A stretch of DNA of 64,000 nucleotides from Azospirillum brasilense (GTDB lineage Bacteria; Pseudomonadota; Alphaproteobacteria; Azospirillales; Azospirillaceae). The notes beneath the pieces are model-generated. The model ran no database searches. It saw only the letters and a program-made list of their open reading frames with translations, and had not been told where the DNA came from. Positions 38,433-47,693 of this stretch are shown piece after piece. How positions within the stretch are numbered: position 1 is the first letter of the stretch; the number at the start of each line of letters is the position of its first letter. A program made the translations under genes and the position numbers. The stretch lies in the NCBI RefSeq assembly GCF_007827795.1, contig NZ_VITI01000002.1, positions 372,001 through 436,000 of the forward strand, in the 5' to 3' direction.

Positions 38433-39746
38433 TTGGGCACCGTCCACATCGTCGGCGCCGGCCTTGCCGGTCTGTCCGCCGCCGTCCGCCTGACCGAGGC
38501 CGGGCGCCGGGTCATCCTGTATGAGAGCGCGCCGCAGGCCGGGGGACGCTGCCGCTCCTTTTACGACGCCACGCTGGACCGTGTGGTGGACAATGGCAGC
38601 CATCTGGCGCTCAGCGGCAACCGCTCCCTGCTCGGCTATCTGGAGCGGGTCGGCGCGAGCGAGGCTCTGAGCGAGCTGCGCCCCGCCGCCTTTCCTTTCC
38701 TCGACCTCGGCAGCGGCGAGCGTTGGTGCCTGCGCCCCGGTGGGCTGTGGCTGTTCGACAAGGCCCGCCGCGTGCCGGGAAGCCGCCCTGCCGATTACCT
38801 CGCCGCCCTGCGGACCCTGACCGCCCGCCCCGAGGCGGCGGTGGCCGACGCCCTGCCCCCCGACGGAGCGCTCTACGAGCGGCTGTGGCGCCCTCTCGCC
38901 GTGTCGGTGATGAACGGGGCGCCGGAGCGGGTGTCCGCCCGGCTGTTCGGGGCCGTGCTGCGGGAAACGCTGCTGCGCGGCGAGGCGGCCTGCCGCCCCC
39001 TGTTCGCGGAGAAGGGCCTCTCGGCCGCCCTGGTCGATCCGGCGGTGGCGTGGCTGATGCGGCATGGTGCGGACCTCCGCACCGGGACGCGGGTGGACGG
39101 GCTGGAACGCGCGGGGGATCGTGTCGCCGCCCTGTCGGTGGATGGCGAGCGCATCCCGCTTGGCAGCGAGGACACGGTGGTTCTGGCGGTTCCTGCCTGG
39201 ATCGCCGGGCGCCTGCTTCCCGATGTGTTGCCCGTTCCCCCCGCCGCCGGGCGGGCCATCGTCAACGCCCACTTCCGTCTGCCCGCCCCGATTGACCTGC
39301 CGGGGGGCCTGCCCTTCCTGGGGCTGGTGGGCGGAACGGCGGACTGGCTGTTCCGGCGCGGCGACGTTCTGTCGGTGACGGTCAGCGACGCCGACGCGCT
39401 GGCTGGTCAGCCCGCCGAAACGGTCGCCGCCACGCTGTGGCGCGATGTGGCGAAAGCGCTCGGCACGGCCGGCACGGCCCCGCCGCCCCACCGAATCGTC
39501 AAGGAGCGCCGGGCGACTCCGGACCAGTCCCCTGTCCATGCGGCGAATCGCCCCGGTGCCCGGACGGAGCTGGAAAACCTCGTTCTGGCCGGCGATTGGA
39601 CGAACATGGGGCTTCCGGCGACGCTCGAAGGTGCGGTTCGCTCGGGCGAGTTCGCCGCGCGGGCGGTCCTGACCGCTAGGATTACCACCTTTTCGCGTCT
39701 CGGCCTTTTTCCAGCCTTCACTTTGCCGCGCCGCGGGCCTATTTGA
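38433..39746 (+). CDS. hpnE: Hydroxysqualene dehydroxylase HpnE
   Basis: A 437-residue FAD-dependent amine-oxidase/phytoene-desaturase-fold enzyme that reduces hydroxysqualene to squalene. The dinucleotide-binding motif VHIVGAGLAGLSAAVRL starts at residue 4, which forces the TTG at 38433 as start codon; no ATG or GTG fits. The C-terminal FAD motif NLVLAGDWTNMGLPATLEGA is intact. It starts 9 bases after hpnD, so the three genes form one operon. Confidence 0.92.
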   Translation: MGTVHIVGAGLAGLSAAVRLTEAGRRVILYESAPQAGGRCRSFYDATLDRVVDNGSHLALSGNRSLLGYLERVGASEALSELRPAAFPFLDLGSGERWCLRPGGLWLFDKARRVPGSRPADYLAALRTLTARPEAAVADALPPDGALYERLWRPLAVSVMNGAPERVSARLFGAVLRETLLRGEAACRPLFAEKGLSAALVDPAVAWLMRHGADLRTGTRVDGLERAGDRVAALSVDGERIPLGSEDTVVLAVPAWIAGRLLPDVLPVPPAAGRAIVNAHFRLPAPIDLPGGLPFLGLVGGTADWLFRRGDVLSVTVSDADALAGQPAETVAATLWRDVAKALGTAGTAPPPHRIVKERRATPDQSPVHAANRPGARTELENLVLAGDWTNMGLPATLEGAVRSGEFAARAVLTARITTFSRLGLFPAFTLPRRGPI

Positions 39747-39814
39747 GCGGACGGAGGTGCCGTGCTGCAAGGCACGGGCCGAGATGGGACAATCCAAGAA
39801 GAGAGGGTAACTCA

Positions 39815-40420
39815 ATGGCGTTCGAACTGCCGCCGCTCCCGTATGGCTATGATGCTCTGCAGCCGTTCATGTCGTCGGAGACGCTGCACCTGCACCACGA
39901 CAAGCACCACCAGACCTACGTCACCAACCTGAACAACCTGACGAAGGACAGCCCGCTGGCCGACGCCAGCCTGGAAGACGTCATCAAGCAGAGCTACGGC
40001 GACGCCTCCAAGCAGGGCCTCTTCAACAACGCCGGTCAGGTGTGGAACCACACCTTCTACTGGCAGAGCATGAAGAAGAACGGTGGCGGCGCCATCCCGG
40101 GCGAGCTTGAGAAGCGCCTGATCGCCGACTTCGGCAGCGTCGACAAGTTCAAGGAAGAGTTCTCGAACGCCGCCATCACCCAGTTCGGCTCGGGCTGGGC
40201 GTGGCTGTACCTTGACGGCGGCAAGCTGAAGGTCACCAAGACCTCCAACGCCGACACCCCGCTGGCCCAGGGCCACTTCCCGCTGCTGACCGCCGACGTG
40301 TGGGAGCATGCCTACTACGTCGACTACCAGAACCGCCGCGCGGACTTCGTGAAGGCGTTCCTGGAGAGCCTGGTGAACTGGGAATTCGTGGCCGAGCGCC
40401 TGTCGAAGGCCCCGGCCTGA
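39815..40420 (+). CDS. sodB: Superoxide dismutase, Fe type
   Basis: A 201-residue cytoplasmic enzyme dismutating superoxide. Metal ligands are visible as His in LHLHHDKHHQTYV, His in QVWNHTFYW, and Asp and His in DVWEHAYYVDY. The QVWNHTFYW form and length favour Fe-SOD over Mn-SOD. The start is ATG 39815 after GAGAGGG. An inverted repeat CCGTGC / GCACGG (39760-39777) lies in the leader, just after hpnE. A strong terminator follows. Confidence 0.95.
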   Translation: MAFELPPLPYGYDALQPFMSSETLHLHHDKHHQTYVTNLNNLTKDSPLADASLEDVIKQSYGDASKQGLFNNAGQVWNHTFYWQSMKKNGGGAIPGELEKRLIADFGSVDKFKEEFSNAAITQFGSGWAWLYLDGGKLKVTKTSNADTPLAQGHFPLLTADVWEHAYYVDYQNRRADFVKAFLESLVNWEFVAERLSKAPA

Positions 40421-40444
40421 TCCTTCACCGGATCGCCAGAACGG

Positions 40445-40472
40445 AAAAGGCCCCCGATCGGGGGCCTTTTTC
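40445..40472. terminator. Terminator, probably bidirectional
   Basis: GGCCCCC / GGGGGCC with loop GATC, flanked by AAAA on the left and TTTTT on the right. It ends sodB on the plus strand and can also end the minus-strand gene at 40507. Confidence 0.92.
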
Positions 40473-40506
40473 GTTTGAACGGTCGTAGCAAAGCACAAGA
40501 ACCGGA

Positions 40507-40884
40507 TCACACCGGCAGCAGCGCCGCCCCAACCCGCCGGCCTTCGGCCAGCAGGACGTTGTAGGTGCGGCAGGCCGCCCCGGTGTCCATCACCTCGACG
40601 ACCAGCCCGGCGTCGCGCAGGCTCTGGCGCAGGGCCTTGGGCAGAAGCTGCATCCGGATGCCGGAGCCGAGCAGAAGGAACTCCACCCGTGGCTCCGCCT
40701 GGATGACGGGGGCGAAGTCCTCCGCCGTCAGGGCGGCGAAGTCCTGGGGGCGCCAGGGCTGCGTGCGGTCGGGAAGGACCACGACCGCCCCGGTGCGCCA
40801 TTGCCCGGACACGCAGAACTGCCCTTCCCCGTAGCCGTCGATGACCTGCCGGTCCGACGGGATGATCGGCGTGATGTCCGCCAT
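40507..40884 (-). CDS. Mth938-domain protein (NDUFAF3-like)
   Basis: A 125-residue protein of the Mth938/DUF498 family: QVIDGYGEGQFCVSG, PEFLLLGSG-like EFLLLGSGIRMQLLP, and VEVMDTGAACRTYNVLLAEG. The human homologue NDUFAF3 is a complex I assembly factor; the bacterial role is unproven. It follows secF by 27 bases in the same direction, the common alphaproteobacterial order yajC-secD-secF-Mth938. Confidence 0.85.
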   Translation of the reverse strand: MADITPIIPSDRQVIDGYGEGQFCVSGQWRTGAVVVLPDRTQPWRPQDFAALTAEDFAPVIQAEPRVEFLLLGSGIRMQLLPKALRQSLRDAGLVVEVMDTGAACRTYNVLLAEGRRVGAALLPV

Positions 40885-40911
40885 CTCTTGTCCGTTTCCT
40901 GTTCTTGTCGA

Positions 40912-41865
40912 TCAGGGCGTCGGGTTGGCGGCCGGGGCCGCGCCGTCCGCCGGCGCGTTGCGCCGCAGCCGGTTCTCGCCCAGGAACAGCAAGATGGGGG
41001 CGGCGATGAAGATGGACGAGGAGGTCGCCAGGAAAATGCCGAAGATCAGCACGATGCCGAAATCCTGCAACGCCTCGCCACCGAAGAAGGCCAGCGGCAG
41101 GATCGACAGCAGCGTCGACATGGAGGTGCCCAGCGTGCGGTTCAGCGTCTCGTTGATCGAACGGTCGATCAGTTCGCGCAGTGGCATCTTCTTGTAGATG
41201 CGCAGGTTCTCGCGCATGCGGTCATAGACCACGACTTTGTCGTTGGTCGAATAGCCCATGATCGTCAGGATCGCCGCGATGGCCGTCAGGTTGAACTGCA
41301 TGCCCGTGATCGCGTAGAAGCCGACCACCTTCGTGACATCCAGAAGAAGCGTCACAATGGCGCCCAATCCGAACTGCCATTCGAAGCGGAACCAGATGTA
41401 GACGAGCATCGCCAACAGCGCGAGGCCGAGCGCCAGCATGCCGTTGAAGAACAGTTCGCCGCTAACCGACGCGCCGACCGCTTCGACACGGCGCACGGTG
41501 GTGCCGGGAATCTCCTGGGCGAGCGTGGCCCTCACCTTGTCGGCGGCCACCTGCTGCGCCGCGTCGTCGCCCGGCTGGCGCTCCAGCCGGATCAGCACGT
41601 CCTGAGGCGACCCGAACTCCTGCAACGCCACCTGCCCGAGATTGAGCTGACCGAGCGTGTGGCGCAGCGAGGCGAAGTCGGCGGCTTGCGGGGTGCGCGC
41701 CTCGATGACGATGCCGCCGCGGAAGTCGATGCCGTAATTCAGACCGGGATAGAAGAACAGCACCACCGACGCGATCGACAGGAACGCCGACACGATCAGG
41801 CCGGCGTGTCGCCCGCGCATGAACTGGATGTTGGTGTTGTCAGGGACCAGACGAAGCCGGAACAT
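40912..41865 (-). CDS. secF: Protein translocase subunit SecF
   Basis: A 317-residue inner-membrane protein that pairs with SecD and uses the proton gradient to help SecYEG export proteins. It has six membrane segments and the motif FYPGLNYGIDFRGG after TM1. Later motifs are GYSTNDKVVVYDRMREN and NETLNRTLGTSMST. It begins 12 bases after the secD stop. Confidence 0.95.
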   Translation of the reverse strand: MFRLRLVPDNTNIQFMRGRHAGLIVSAFLSIASVVLFFYPGLNYGIDFRGGIVIEARTPQAADFASLRHTLGQLNLGQVALQEFGSPQDVLIRLERQPGDDAAQQVAADKVRATLAQEIPGTTVRRVEAVGASVSGELFFNGMLALGLALLAMLVYIWFRFEWQFGLGAIVTLLLDVTKVVGFYAITGMQFNLTAIAAILTIMGYSTNDKVVVYDRMRENLRIYKKMPLRELIDRSINETLNRTLGTSMSTLLSILPLAFFGGEALQDFGIVLIFGIFLATSSSIFIAAPILLFLGENRLRRNAPADGAAPAANPTP

Positions 41866-41877
41866 GGGTATGACCTC

Positions 41878-43476
41878 TTACACCGGCAGGGCGGCCGGCC
41901 GCGCCTTGCGCAGCCAACTGACCATCATGAGACGCACGAGCACGGTGGCCGTGAACAGCGAAATCAGGATGCCGAAGGTGATGGTGACGGCGAAGCCCTT
42001 GATCGCGCCGGTGCCCAGCACGAACAGGATGGCCATCTTGATGGCGGTGGTCAGGTTGGCGTCCACGATGGTGGAGTAGGCGCGGCTGAAACCGGCCTCG
42101 ACCGAGCCAAAGACGCCGCGGCCCTTCTTCGTTTCCTCGCGGACACGCTCGTTGATCAGGATGTTGGCGTCGACCGCCAGACCGAGCGAGAGCAGGATGC
42201 CGGCGATGCCCGGCAGCGTCAGCGTCGCCTGGAGCAGGGACAGCGCGGCCAGCGTCAGGACGGTGTTGACCAGCAGGGCGAAGCAGGCGAAGGCCCCGAA
42301 CAGACCGTAGGCGGCGATCATGTAGACGCAGACCAGCACGAAGCCGATGCCCACCGCCATCAGGCCGGCGCGGATCGAATCGGCGCCGAGGTCGGGGCCG
42401 ACCGTGCGCTCCTCGATCACCTTCAGCGGGGCCGGCAGCGCGCCGGCGCGCAACAGGACGGCGAGGTCGTTGGCGTCGGCGGCGGTGAAGTTGCCGCTGA
42501 TCTGGCCGCGTCCGCCGGTGATCGGCTCGCGGATCACCGGAGCGCTGATGACCTTGTTATCGAGCACGATGGCGAAGGGCCGGCCGACGTTGGCGCGGGT
42601 CACGTCGGCGAAACGGCGGGCGCCGATGCTGTCGAATTCGAAATTGACCACCCATTCGCCGGTCTGCGGATTGCTGCCCGCGGTGGCGTTGGTCAGGTTC
42701 GCGCCGTCCACCTCGACCTTCTTGCGGATGACGTAGGCGGTCTGCGCCCGCCCGCTTTCCGACGAGGGCAGGATGTCGGTGCCCGGAGGGGCGCGGCCCG
42801 CGCTCGGGTCGGCGTTCATGTCGACCAGGCGGAAGGTCATCTTCGCGGTGGTGCCGAGAAGGCGCTTCACACGGTCGGGGTCCTCGACGCCGGGAAGCTG
42901 GACCAGGATGCGGTCGCTGCCCTGGCGGGCGATGGTCGGCTCGTTGACGCCGGTCTCGTCGATGCGGCGCCGCACGATCTCGATGGACTGCTCGATGGCC
43001 TGGGTGGCGCGCTCGCGCAGGGCGATCTCGCTGAGCCGGGCGGTGACGACGACGCCGCCGGAGGTGACCTCCAGGTCGGGCTGCCCGCCGCCGAGCGGAC
43101 CGCCGCCGATGGTGTTGGCGAGCTGGCGGAGCGCCCGCACCGCCGTTTCGGCCTGCGCCGGATCGCGGAGCTGCACGGTGATGCCGCGGTCGCCCGCGTT
43201 GATCGCCGTGTAGCCGACATTGTCGTTGCGGAGCTGGGTGCGCGCCGAATCGACCAGACCTTCGACGCGGTCACGGATGACCGCGCCCATGTCCACCTCG
43301 AGCAGCAGGTGCGACCCGCCGCGCAAGTCGAGGCCGAGGTTGACCCGGTTGTGCGCGTACCAGTTCGGCAGGGCCGCCAACGTCTCACGGCTGAGAAAAT
43401 TCGGCAGCGTGAGGATGGTCCCGAGCACGCAGATCGCGACGATCAGAAAAATCTTCCAGCGCGGAAAATACAGCAT
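41878..43476 (-). CDS. secD: Protein translocase subunit SecD
   Basis: A 532-residue partner of SecF with six membrane segments and a large periplasmic P1 domain. Motifs: NLGLDLRGGSHLLLEVD near the N-terminus, LPGVEDPDRVKRLLG, and the TM4 region GLAVDANILINERVREE. Length and layout are normal. The plus-strand open frame across it (about 40,801-43,482) is a composition shadow. Confidence 0.96.
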   Translation of the reverse strand: MLYFPRWKIFLIVAICVLGTILTLPNFLSRETLAALPNWYAHNRVNLGLDLRGGSHLLLEVDMGAVIRDRVEGLVDSARTQLRNDNVGYTAINAGDRGITVQLRDPAQAETAVRALRQLANTIGGGPLGGGQPDLEVTSGGVVVTARLSEIALRERATQAIEQSIEIVRRRIDETGVNEPTIARQGSDRILVQLPGVEDPDRVKRLLGTTAKMTFRLVDMNADPSAGRAPPGTDILPSSESGRAQTAYVIRKKVEVDGANLTNATAGSNPQTGEWVVNFEFDSIGARRFADVTRANVGRPFAIVLDNKVISAPVIREPITGGRGQISGNFTAADANDLAVLLRAGALPAPLKVIEERTVGPDLGADSIRAGLMAVGIGFVLVCVYMIAAYGLFGAFACFALLVNTVLTLAALSLLQATLTLPGIAGILLSLGLAVDANILINERVREETKKGRGVFGSVEAGFSRAYSTIVDANLTTAIKMAILFVLGTGAIKGFAVTITFGILISLFTATVLVRLMMVSWLRKARPAALPV

Positions 43477-43512
43477 TCGTAAACCAGTCCCGTTCGCTAC
43501 CGGAGAACCGCG

Positions 43513-43884
43513 TTACTTGCGGTCCACAACCTTTTCTTCAGCCTTCTCGTCGGCGCTCTTGGCCGGCTCGGACTTCGACAGCACGAGATTCACGGTGGAG
43601 CGCATGACGCGGACGCGGACGTTCTCGGCGATCTCGACCTGAAGCTCGTCTTCCGGGCCGACCTTGGTGATCGTGCCGATTATGCCGCCGCCCGTCACCA
43701 CGCGGTCACCGCGACGGATGGACTCCAGCATGCCCTTGTGTTCCTTCATCTTCTTCTGCTGCGGACGGATCAGCAGGAAATAGAAGACGACGAAAATCAG
43801 AATCAGCGGCAGGAACTGCACGATCATGTCGGCCCCACCGGCGGCGGGCGCGGCGGTCTGTGCATAGGCCGTCGAAACGAACAT
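43513..43884 (-). CDS. yajC: Preprotein translocase subunit YajC
   Basis: A 123-residue single-span protein associated with SecDF. The membrane segment FLPLILIFVVFYFLLIRPQQKK (about 25-45) is followed by GDRVVTGGGIIGTI, and the tail is charged. It is first of the yajC-secD-secF operon, 36 bases before secD. Confidence 0.95.
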   Translation of the reverse strand: MFVSTAYAQTAAPAAGGADMIVQFLPLILIFVVFYFLLIRPQQKKMKEHKGMLESIRRGDRVVTGGGIIGTITKVGPEDELQVEIAENVRVRVMRSTVNLVLSKSEPAKSADEKAEEKVVDRK

Positions 43885-43995
43885 CTGGAGGCTCCCTGTG
43901 GTTTGGTTCCGAAGGCGCAGCGGGCGCTCGCGGACGCGGGGACTATAACGGTCCGGGCCGTCGATGCAATGGAATAGGGGTACGCCCGCCGGGCT

Positions 43996-44736
43996 TCAAG
44001 GGCCGCGGCTGTCCATCACGGCAAAGAGAAGCAGGAAGCGGCGCACGCAGGGCGCCTCCACCGGCTCCACCCCATGGAAGGAACGGCCGGACGGCGCGTA
44101 GGCCAGCAGATGGTTCGGCAGGAAGGGTGCGGTGCCGGCCAACTCGAAATCCCCGCGCGGGAACCGCTCCGTCGACCGCCCGGCGTTGGCGCTGAAGGAC
44201 GGATCGCGGGGCCGGTACAACGCTGTTCCGAGATCGGGGCGGCTGCCGTCCGCCGGCATGTAGAGCAGCATGGACAGGAAGGTGCCGAACACGTCGGTGT
44301 GGGGCAGCATGGCGTGGCCCGCATGGTCCTCGACCAGCCGCGCGTAGACCATGGCTGGCCGGCTTCCGACCGGCGTCTCCAGCTTGGCGGCCAGCGAAGG
44401 GAAGCGCGGCGCTAGCCGGGCGAGCGTGTCCGGCCCGAACAGGCAATCGCGGACCTCCCGCCAGACCGCCCCAGCCTCCGGCTCCAAGTCCCTCAGATTG
44501 CGGTCGGTCAGCACCATCTGATAGCGCTGGGGAAGGCTGTCCATCTGCAGGAGCGCCAGCGCCTCGAACCTCGGCCAGTGGGCGATGGCGCGGGCGTAAA
44601 GGTCTGTCGGCAGGGCGTCCGGCACCACCAGATGCGGGAAAGGGTCCTCCCGCAGGGGCGTTTCCTCCAGCCGCCGCAGGACATGTTCGGCGCTCCCCGC
44701 CGGCGTCGGGAGATCGGTGGAGCGTTCTGCGTGCAT
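43996..44736 (-). CDS. 2-oxoglutarate/Fe(II)-dependent oxygenase-like protein
   Basis: A 246-residue protein from ATG 44736. It has the HxD...H facial triad of 2OG-Fe(II) oxygenases: LPHTDVFGTFLSMLLYMP (His and Asp), then SFHGVEP (distal His) and an Arg soon after in CVRRFLLLFAV that can bind 2-oxoglutarate. The substrate is unknown; prolyl/aspartyl-hydroxylase-like enzymes and sugar-linked hydroxylases share this layout. It stands alone between yajC and a divergent ATPase gene. Confidence 0.75.
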   Translation of the reverse strand: MHAERSTDLPTPAGSAEHVLRRLEETPLREDPFPHLVVPDALPTDLYARAIAHWPRFEALALLQMDSLPQRYQMVLTDRNLRDLEPEAGAVWREVRDCLFGPDTLARLAPRFPSLAAKLETPVGSRPAMVYARLVEDHAGHAMLPHTDVFGTFLSMLLYMPADGSRPDLGTALYRPRDPSFSANAGRSTERFPRGDFELAGTAPFLPNHLLAYAPSGRSFHGVEPVEAPCVRRFLLLFAVMDSRGP

Positions 44737-44887
44737 GGCTGGCCCTCGGTTCGCGTTTGAGGAACCATAGCGGCGCGCACGCCTCCCCCGCAAGCGCGCC
44801 TCCTTGGCGCGCGTCCTTGTCCGGTGCCGGGCCGGCGGGTTAGGGTCGGCGCAACGAAACCGGAAGAAACGCCTGCGAAGGAACACG

Positions 44888-45745
44888 ATGTCGGACGCCC
44901 ACCTGCTGCCCTTGCTCACCCGCATCGCCGAGGCCCTGGAACGGCTCGCCCCGCCGCCGCCGGGCCGGCTGGACCTCGGCGCCGCCGACGCCTTCGTCTG
45001 GCACGCCGATCCCGACCGGCTGGAGCCGGTGCCCACCGTCAACCGGGTTGAAATCGGCCTGCTGCGCGGCGTCGAGCGGCAGCGCGACATCCTGCTGGAC
45101 AACACCACCCGCTTCGCCACCGGCCTGCCCGCCAACAACGCCCTGCTCTGGGGCTCCCGCGGCATGGGCAAAAGCTCGCTGGTCAAATCGGTGCACGCCG
45201 CGGTGGCCCAGGACCATCCCGGCACGCTGGCCCTGGTGGAGATCCACCGCGAGGACATCCCCACCCTGCCCCGCCTGCTCGCCCGGCTGAAGGACGAGCC
45301 GCGCCGCTTCATCCTGTTCTGCGACGACCTGTCCTTCGACCACGACGACGCGCACTACAAGTCGCTGAAGGCCGTTCTGGAGGGCGGAATCGAGGGCCGT
45401 CCGGAGAATGTGGTATTCTACGCCACCTCCAACCGCCGCCACCTGATGCCGCGCGACATGATCGAGAACGAGCGTTCCACCGCCATCAACCCGGCGGAGG
45501 CGGTCGAGGAGAAGGTGTCGCTGTCCGACCGCTTCGGCCTGTGGCTGGGCTTCCACAACTGCGACCAGCCGACCTACTTCGCGATGATCGAGGGCTACGC
45601 CGCCCGCTTCGGGCTGGACATCCCGGCGGAGCAGCTGCGGGCCGAGGCCGTGGAATGGTCGATGACCCGCGGCAGCCGCTCCGGCCGGGTGGCCTGGCAG
45701 TTCATCCAGGACCTGGCTGGCCGTCTGGAGAAGCCCCTTCGCTGA
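44888..45745 (+). CDS. DUF815 AAA+-type ATPase
   Basis: A 285-residue P-loop ATPase of the DUF815 family, of unknown role. Walker A is LLWGSRGMGKSSLVKS (about 90-105), Walker B FILFCDDLSF, then ENVVFYATSNRRHLMP (sensor 1) and SLSDRFGLWLGF. The start is ATG 44888. Its end overlaps the convergent nlpD-like gene by 44 bases. Confidence 0.88.
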   Translation: MSDAHLLPLLTRIAEALERLAPPPPGRLDLGAADAFVWHADPDRLEPVPTVNRVEIGLLRGVERQRDILLDNTTRFATGLPANNALLWGSRGMGKSSLVKSVHAAVAQDHPGTLALVEIHREDIPTLPRLLARLKDEPRRFILFCDDLSFDHDDAHYKSLKAVLEGGIEGRPENVVFYATSNRRHLMPRDMIENERSTAINPAEAVEEKVSLSDRFGLWLGFHNCDQPTYFAMIEGYAARFGLDIPAEQLRAEAVEWSMTRGSRSGRVAWQFIQDLAGRLEKPLR

Positions 45746-46997
45746 CCCGCGGCTCCATGCGGTCGCGCGGATCGACCGCCTGGCTGCCCTTGCGCAGCTC
45801 GAAATGAAGCTGCGGGCTCGTCACCGATCCGGTCTGGCCGACCGTGCCGACGGCCTGCCCGCGCTTCACCGCCGTCCCACGCTCCACGTCGATGCGGTCG
45901 AGATGGGCGTAGGCGGTGATGAAGCCGTCCGAATGCTTCACCAGCAGCAGATTGCCGAAGCCGCGCAGCTCATTGCCGGCGTAGGCGACGACGCCGTTGT
46001 CGGCGGCGACCACCGTGGCGCCCTTGGCGGCGGCGATGTTCAGACCGTCGTTGTGCAGACCGTCCGGCTTCGGCCCGAAGGTCGAGATCACCTTTCCCTT
46101 CACCGGCCAGAGCAGACGGCCGGTGGCGCGCTGCGGCGGCGCCTCCACCGCCTTGGGCGGCGGGGGCGGAGCGGCGGCGACCTCCTGGGCCGGTGCCGGC
46201 GGCGGAGCCGGGACCGGAGCGGCCTCGACAGGGCGCGGCGCGGGCGCCGGTTCCGGGACGGCGGGTTTCTGGCCGGGCGGGCGCAGCGAGGTCGGGGCCT
46301 GCCCCGGCTGGTAGAGGGGCGCTCCGGTCGCCACCTCCGGCGCGGCGGCCGGCTTGGCGCCGGGCACCGGGGCGAGGACGGTCGCGGTTGATGACGGGCT
46401 GTCCACCGGAGCCCTTTCGACCGGGGCCGGAATCGAGGCGCCCGGAGGCGGCAGTTCCGCCGCCTGGATGGACCCGCGCGACACCTGCTTGACCGGCGCC
46501 GAGGCCACCACGCCGCCGACCGCGGCCCCCGCGCTGGAGGACGGCGCCTGGGCCACCGCGGTGCCGCCCGGCGCGTCACCGCCCGGCAGGCGCAGCGGCT
46601 GCCCGGCCTGCACGGCGTAGGGGGCAGTCAGGCCGTTGAGTCGCGTCAGCTCGCTCATGTCCGCGCTGAACATGCGGGAGATGCCGTAGAGCGTGTCGCC
46701 GCGCTGGACGATGTACTGGCGCGACACCGGCAGGACGAGACGCTGTCCCACCTGCAGCTGGTAGGGCGGCGACAGGTGATTGACCTCCAGCAGGTCGCGC
46801 AGCGGCACGTTGTAACGCCGCGACAGCGAATAGGCGGAGTCCCCCCGCTGCACGATGACGGCGCCGCCGATGGAATCCGGAGTGTTGTACACCGAGGTGA
46901 CCGGCGCCAGATCGCCGGTGCGCTGCTGGCAGGCGGCGAGCAGCGGCAGCACCGCCAGCGCCGCGAGGAGGGCGCGCCCAATTACGCTGGATGTCAC
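45702..46997 (-). CDS. NlpD-like lipoprotein with two LysM domains and a degenerate LytM/M23 domain
   Basis: A 431-residue outer-membrane lipoprotein from GTG 46997 (signal MTSSVIGRALLAALAVLPLLAAC cut at Cys23; the quoted signal is the annotation basis). An upstream GTG at 47072 has a better ribosome site (GGGAGG) but gives an unusually long N-region. It has two LysM peptidoglycan-binding domains (VIVQRGDSAYSLSRRY and YIVQRGDTLYGISRMF), a Pro/Ala-rich linker, and a C-terminal M23 domain. There the HxGxD zinc motif reads HNDGLNIA (Asp replaced by Asn), so it is probably an amidase activator rather than an enzyme. The surE-pcm-nlpD order matches E. coli. Confidence 0.88.
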   Translation of the reverse strand: MTSSVIGRALLAALAVLPLLAACQQRTGDLAPVTSVYNTPDSIGGAVIVQRGDSAYSLSRRYNVPLRDLLEVNHLSPPYQLQVGQRLVLPVSRQYIVQRGDTLYGISRMFSADMSELTRLNGLTAPYAVQAGQPLRLPGGDAPGGTAVAQAPSSSAGAAVGGVVASAPVKQVSRGSIQAAELPPPGASIPAPVERAPVDSPSSTATVLAPVPGAKPAAAPEVATGAPLYQPGQAPTSLRPPGQKPAVPEPAPAPRPVEAAPVPAPPPAPAQEVAAAPPPPPKAVEAPPQRATGRLLWPVKGKVISTFGPKPDGLHNDGLNIAAAKGATVVAADNGVVAYAGNELRGFGNLLLVKHSDGFITAYAHLDRIDVERGTAVKRGQAVGTVGQTGSVTSPQLHFELRKGSQAVDPRDRMEPRVSEGASPDGQPGPG

Positions 46998-47011
46998 GCC
47001 GAACGGGTCGG

Positions 47012-47665
47012 CTACTCCGTCCCTGGAGGAGATGGAGGGTCGGACAGCAACGGTACGAAGCGGACGGGCCACAAGTCCTCCCGTGTAAGACCGGTTTCGG
47101 TCCGCCGGATGCGGACGACCCGCTGGCCGCGGTAGTCGCCCCCCAGCGGGATGACCATGACACCACCAACGGCGAGCTGATCCGTCAAGTCCTTTGGCGC
47201 ATCGGGGCCTCCGGCGGCCGTGACCAGTATGCGCTCGAACGGTGCCTGCTCGGGCCAACCCTTCGTCCCATCGCCATGGCGGGTCGTGATGTTGTTCAGG
47301 CGCAGCGCCTGGAATCTCTGTTCCGCCTCGGCCAGCAGCGGACGCAGCCGTTCGACGGTGTAGACCCGCCGGCACAGCCGCGACAAAATCGCCGCCTGAT
47401 AGCCGGAGCCGGTGCCGATCTCCAGCACCGTCTGCCGTTCCTCCAGTTCCAGCGCCTGAGTCATCAGCGCAACGATCAGCGGCTGGCTGATGGTCTGGCC
47501 GAGGTCGATGGGAAGCGCCGTGTCCTCCCACGCCTGATCCTGGAAGGGCTCCGGGACGAAGCGTTCGCGCGGAATGCGCTCGATCGCGGCCAGAACCCGG
47601 GTGTCGGTCACGCCGTTGCGGCGCAACGCCATCAGAAGCCGGATCTTGCGTGCCTCGACCGTCAC
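47012..47665 (-). CDS. pcm: Protein-L-isoaspartate O-methyltransferase
   Basis: A 217-residue SAM-dependent enzyme that starts repair of isoaspartyl residues in damaged proteins. Motifs: LPIDLGQTISQPLIVALM, the SAM-binding LEIGTGSGYQAAIL, and ILVTAAGGPDAPKDL. The start is GTG 47665. It sits between surE and the nlpD-like gene as in the classic surE-pcm-nlpD cluster. Confidence 0.94.
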   Translation of the reverse strand: MTVEARKIRLLMALRRNGVTDTRVLAAIERIPRERFVPEPFQDQAWEDTALPIDLGQTISQPLIVALMTQALELEERQTVLEIGTGSGYQAAILSRLCRRVYTVERLRPLLAEAEQRFQALRLNNITTRHGDGTKGWPEQAPFERILVTAAGGPDAPKDLTDQLAVGGVMVIPLGGDYRGQRVVRIRRTETGLTREDLWPVRFVPLLSDPPSPPGTE

Positions 47666-47693
47666 ACCCTACCCATTCATATTGGAAACGATC

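Noticed and set aside
36456..39815. Upstream part of a 1,404-codon minus-strand open frame
   Set aside because: Antisense of hpnCDE; only the last 284 codons (from ATG 36455) form a real NDUFAF6-like gene.
40801..43482. 893-codon plus-strand open frame
   Set aside because: Antisense of secF-secD, which match their families over full length.
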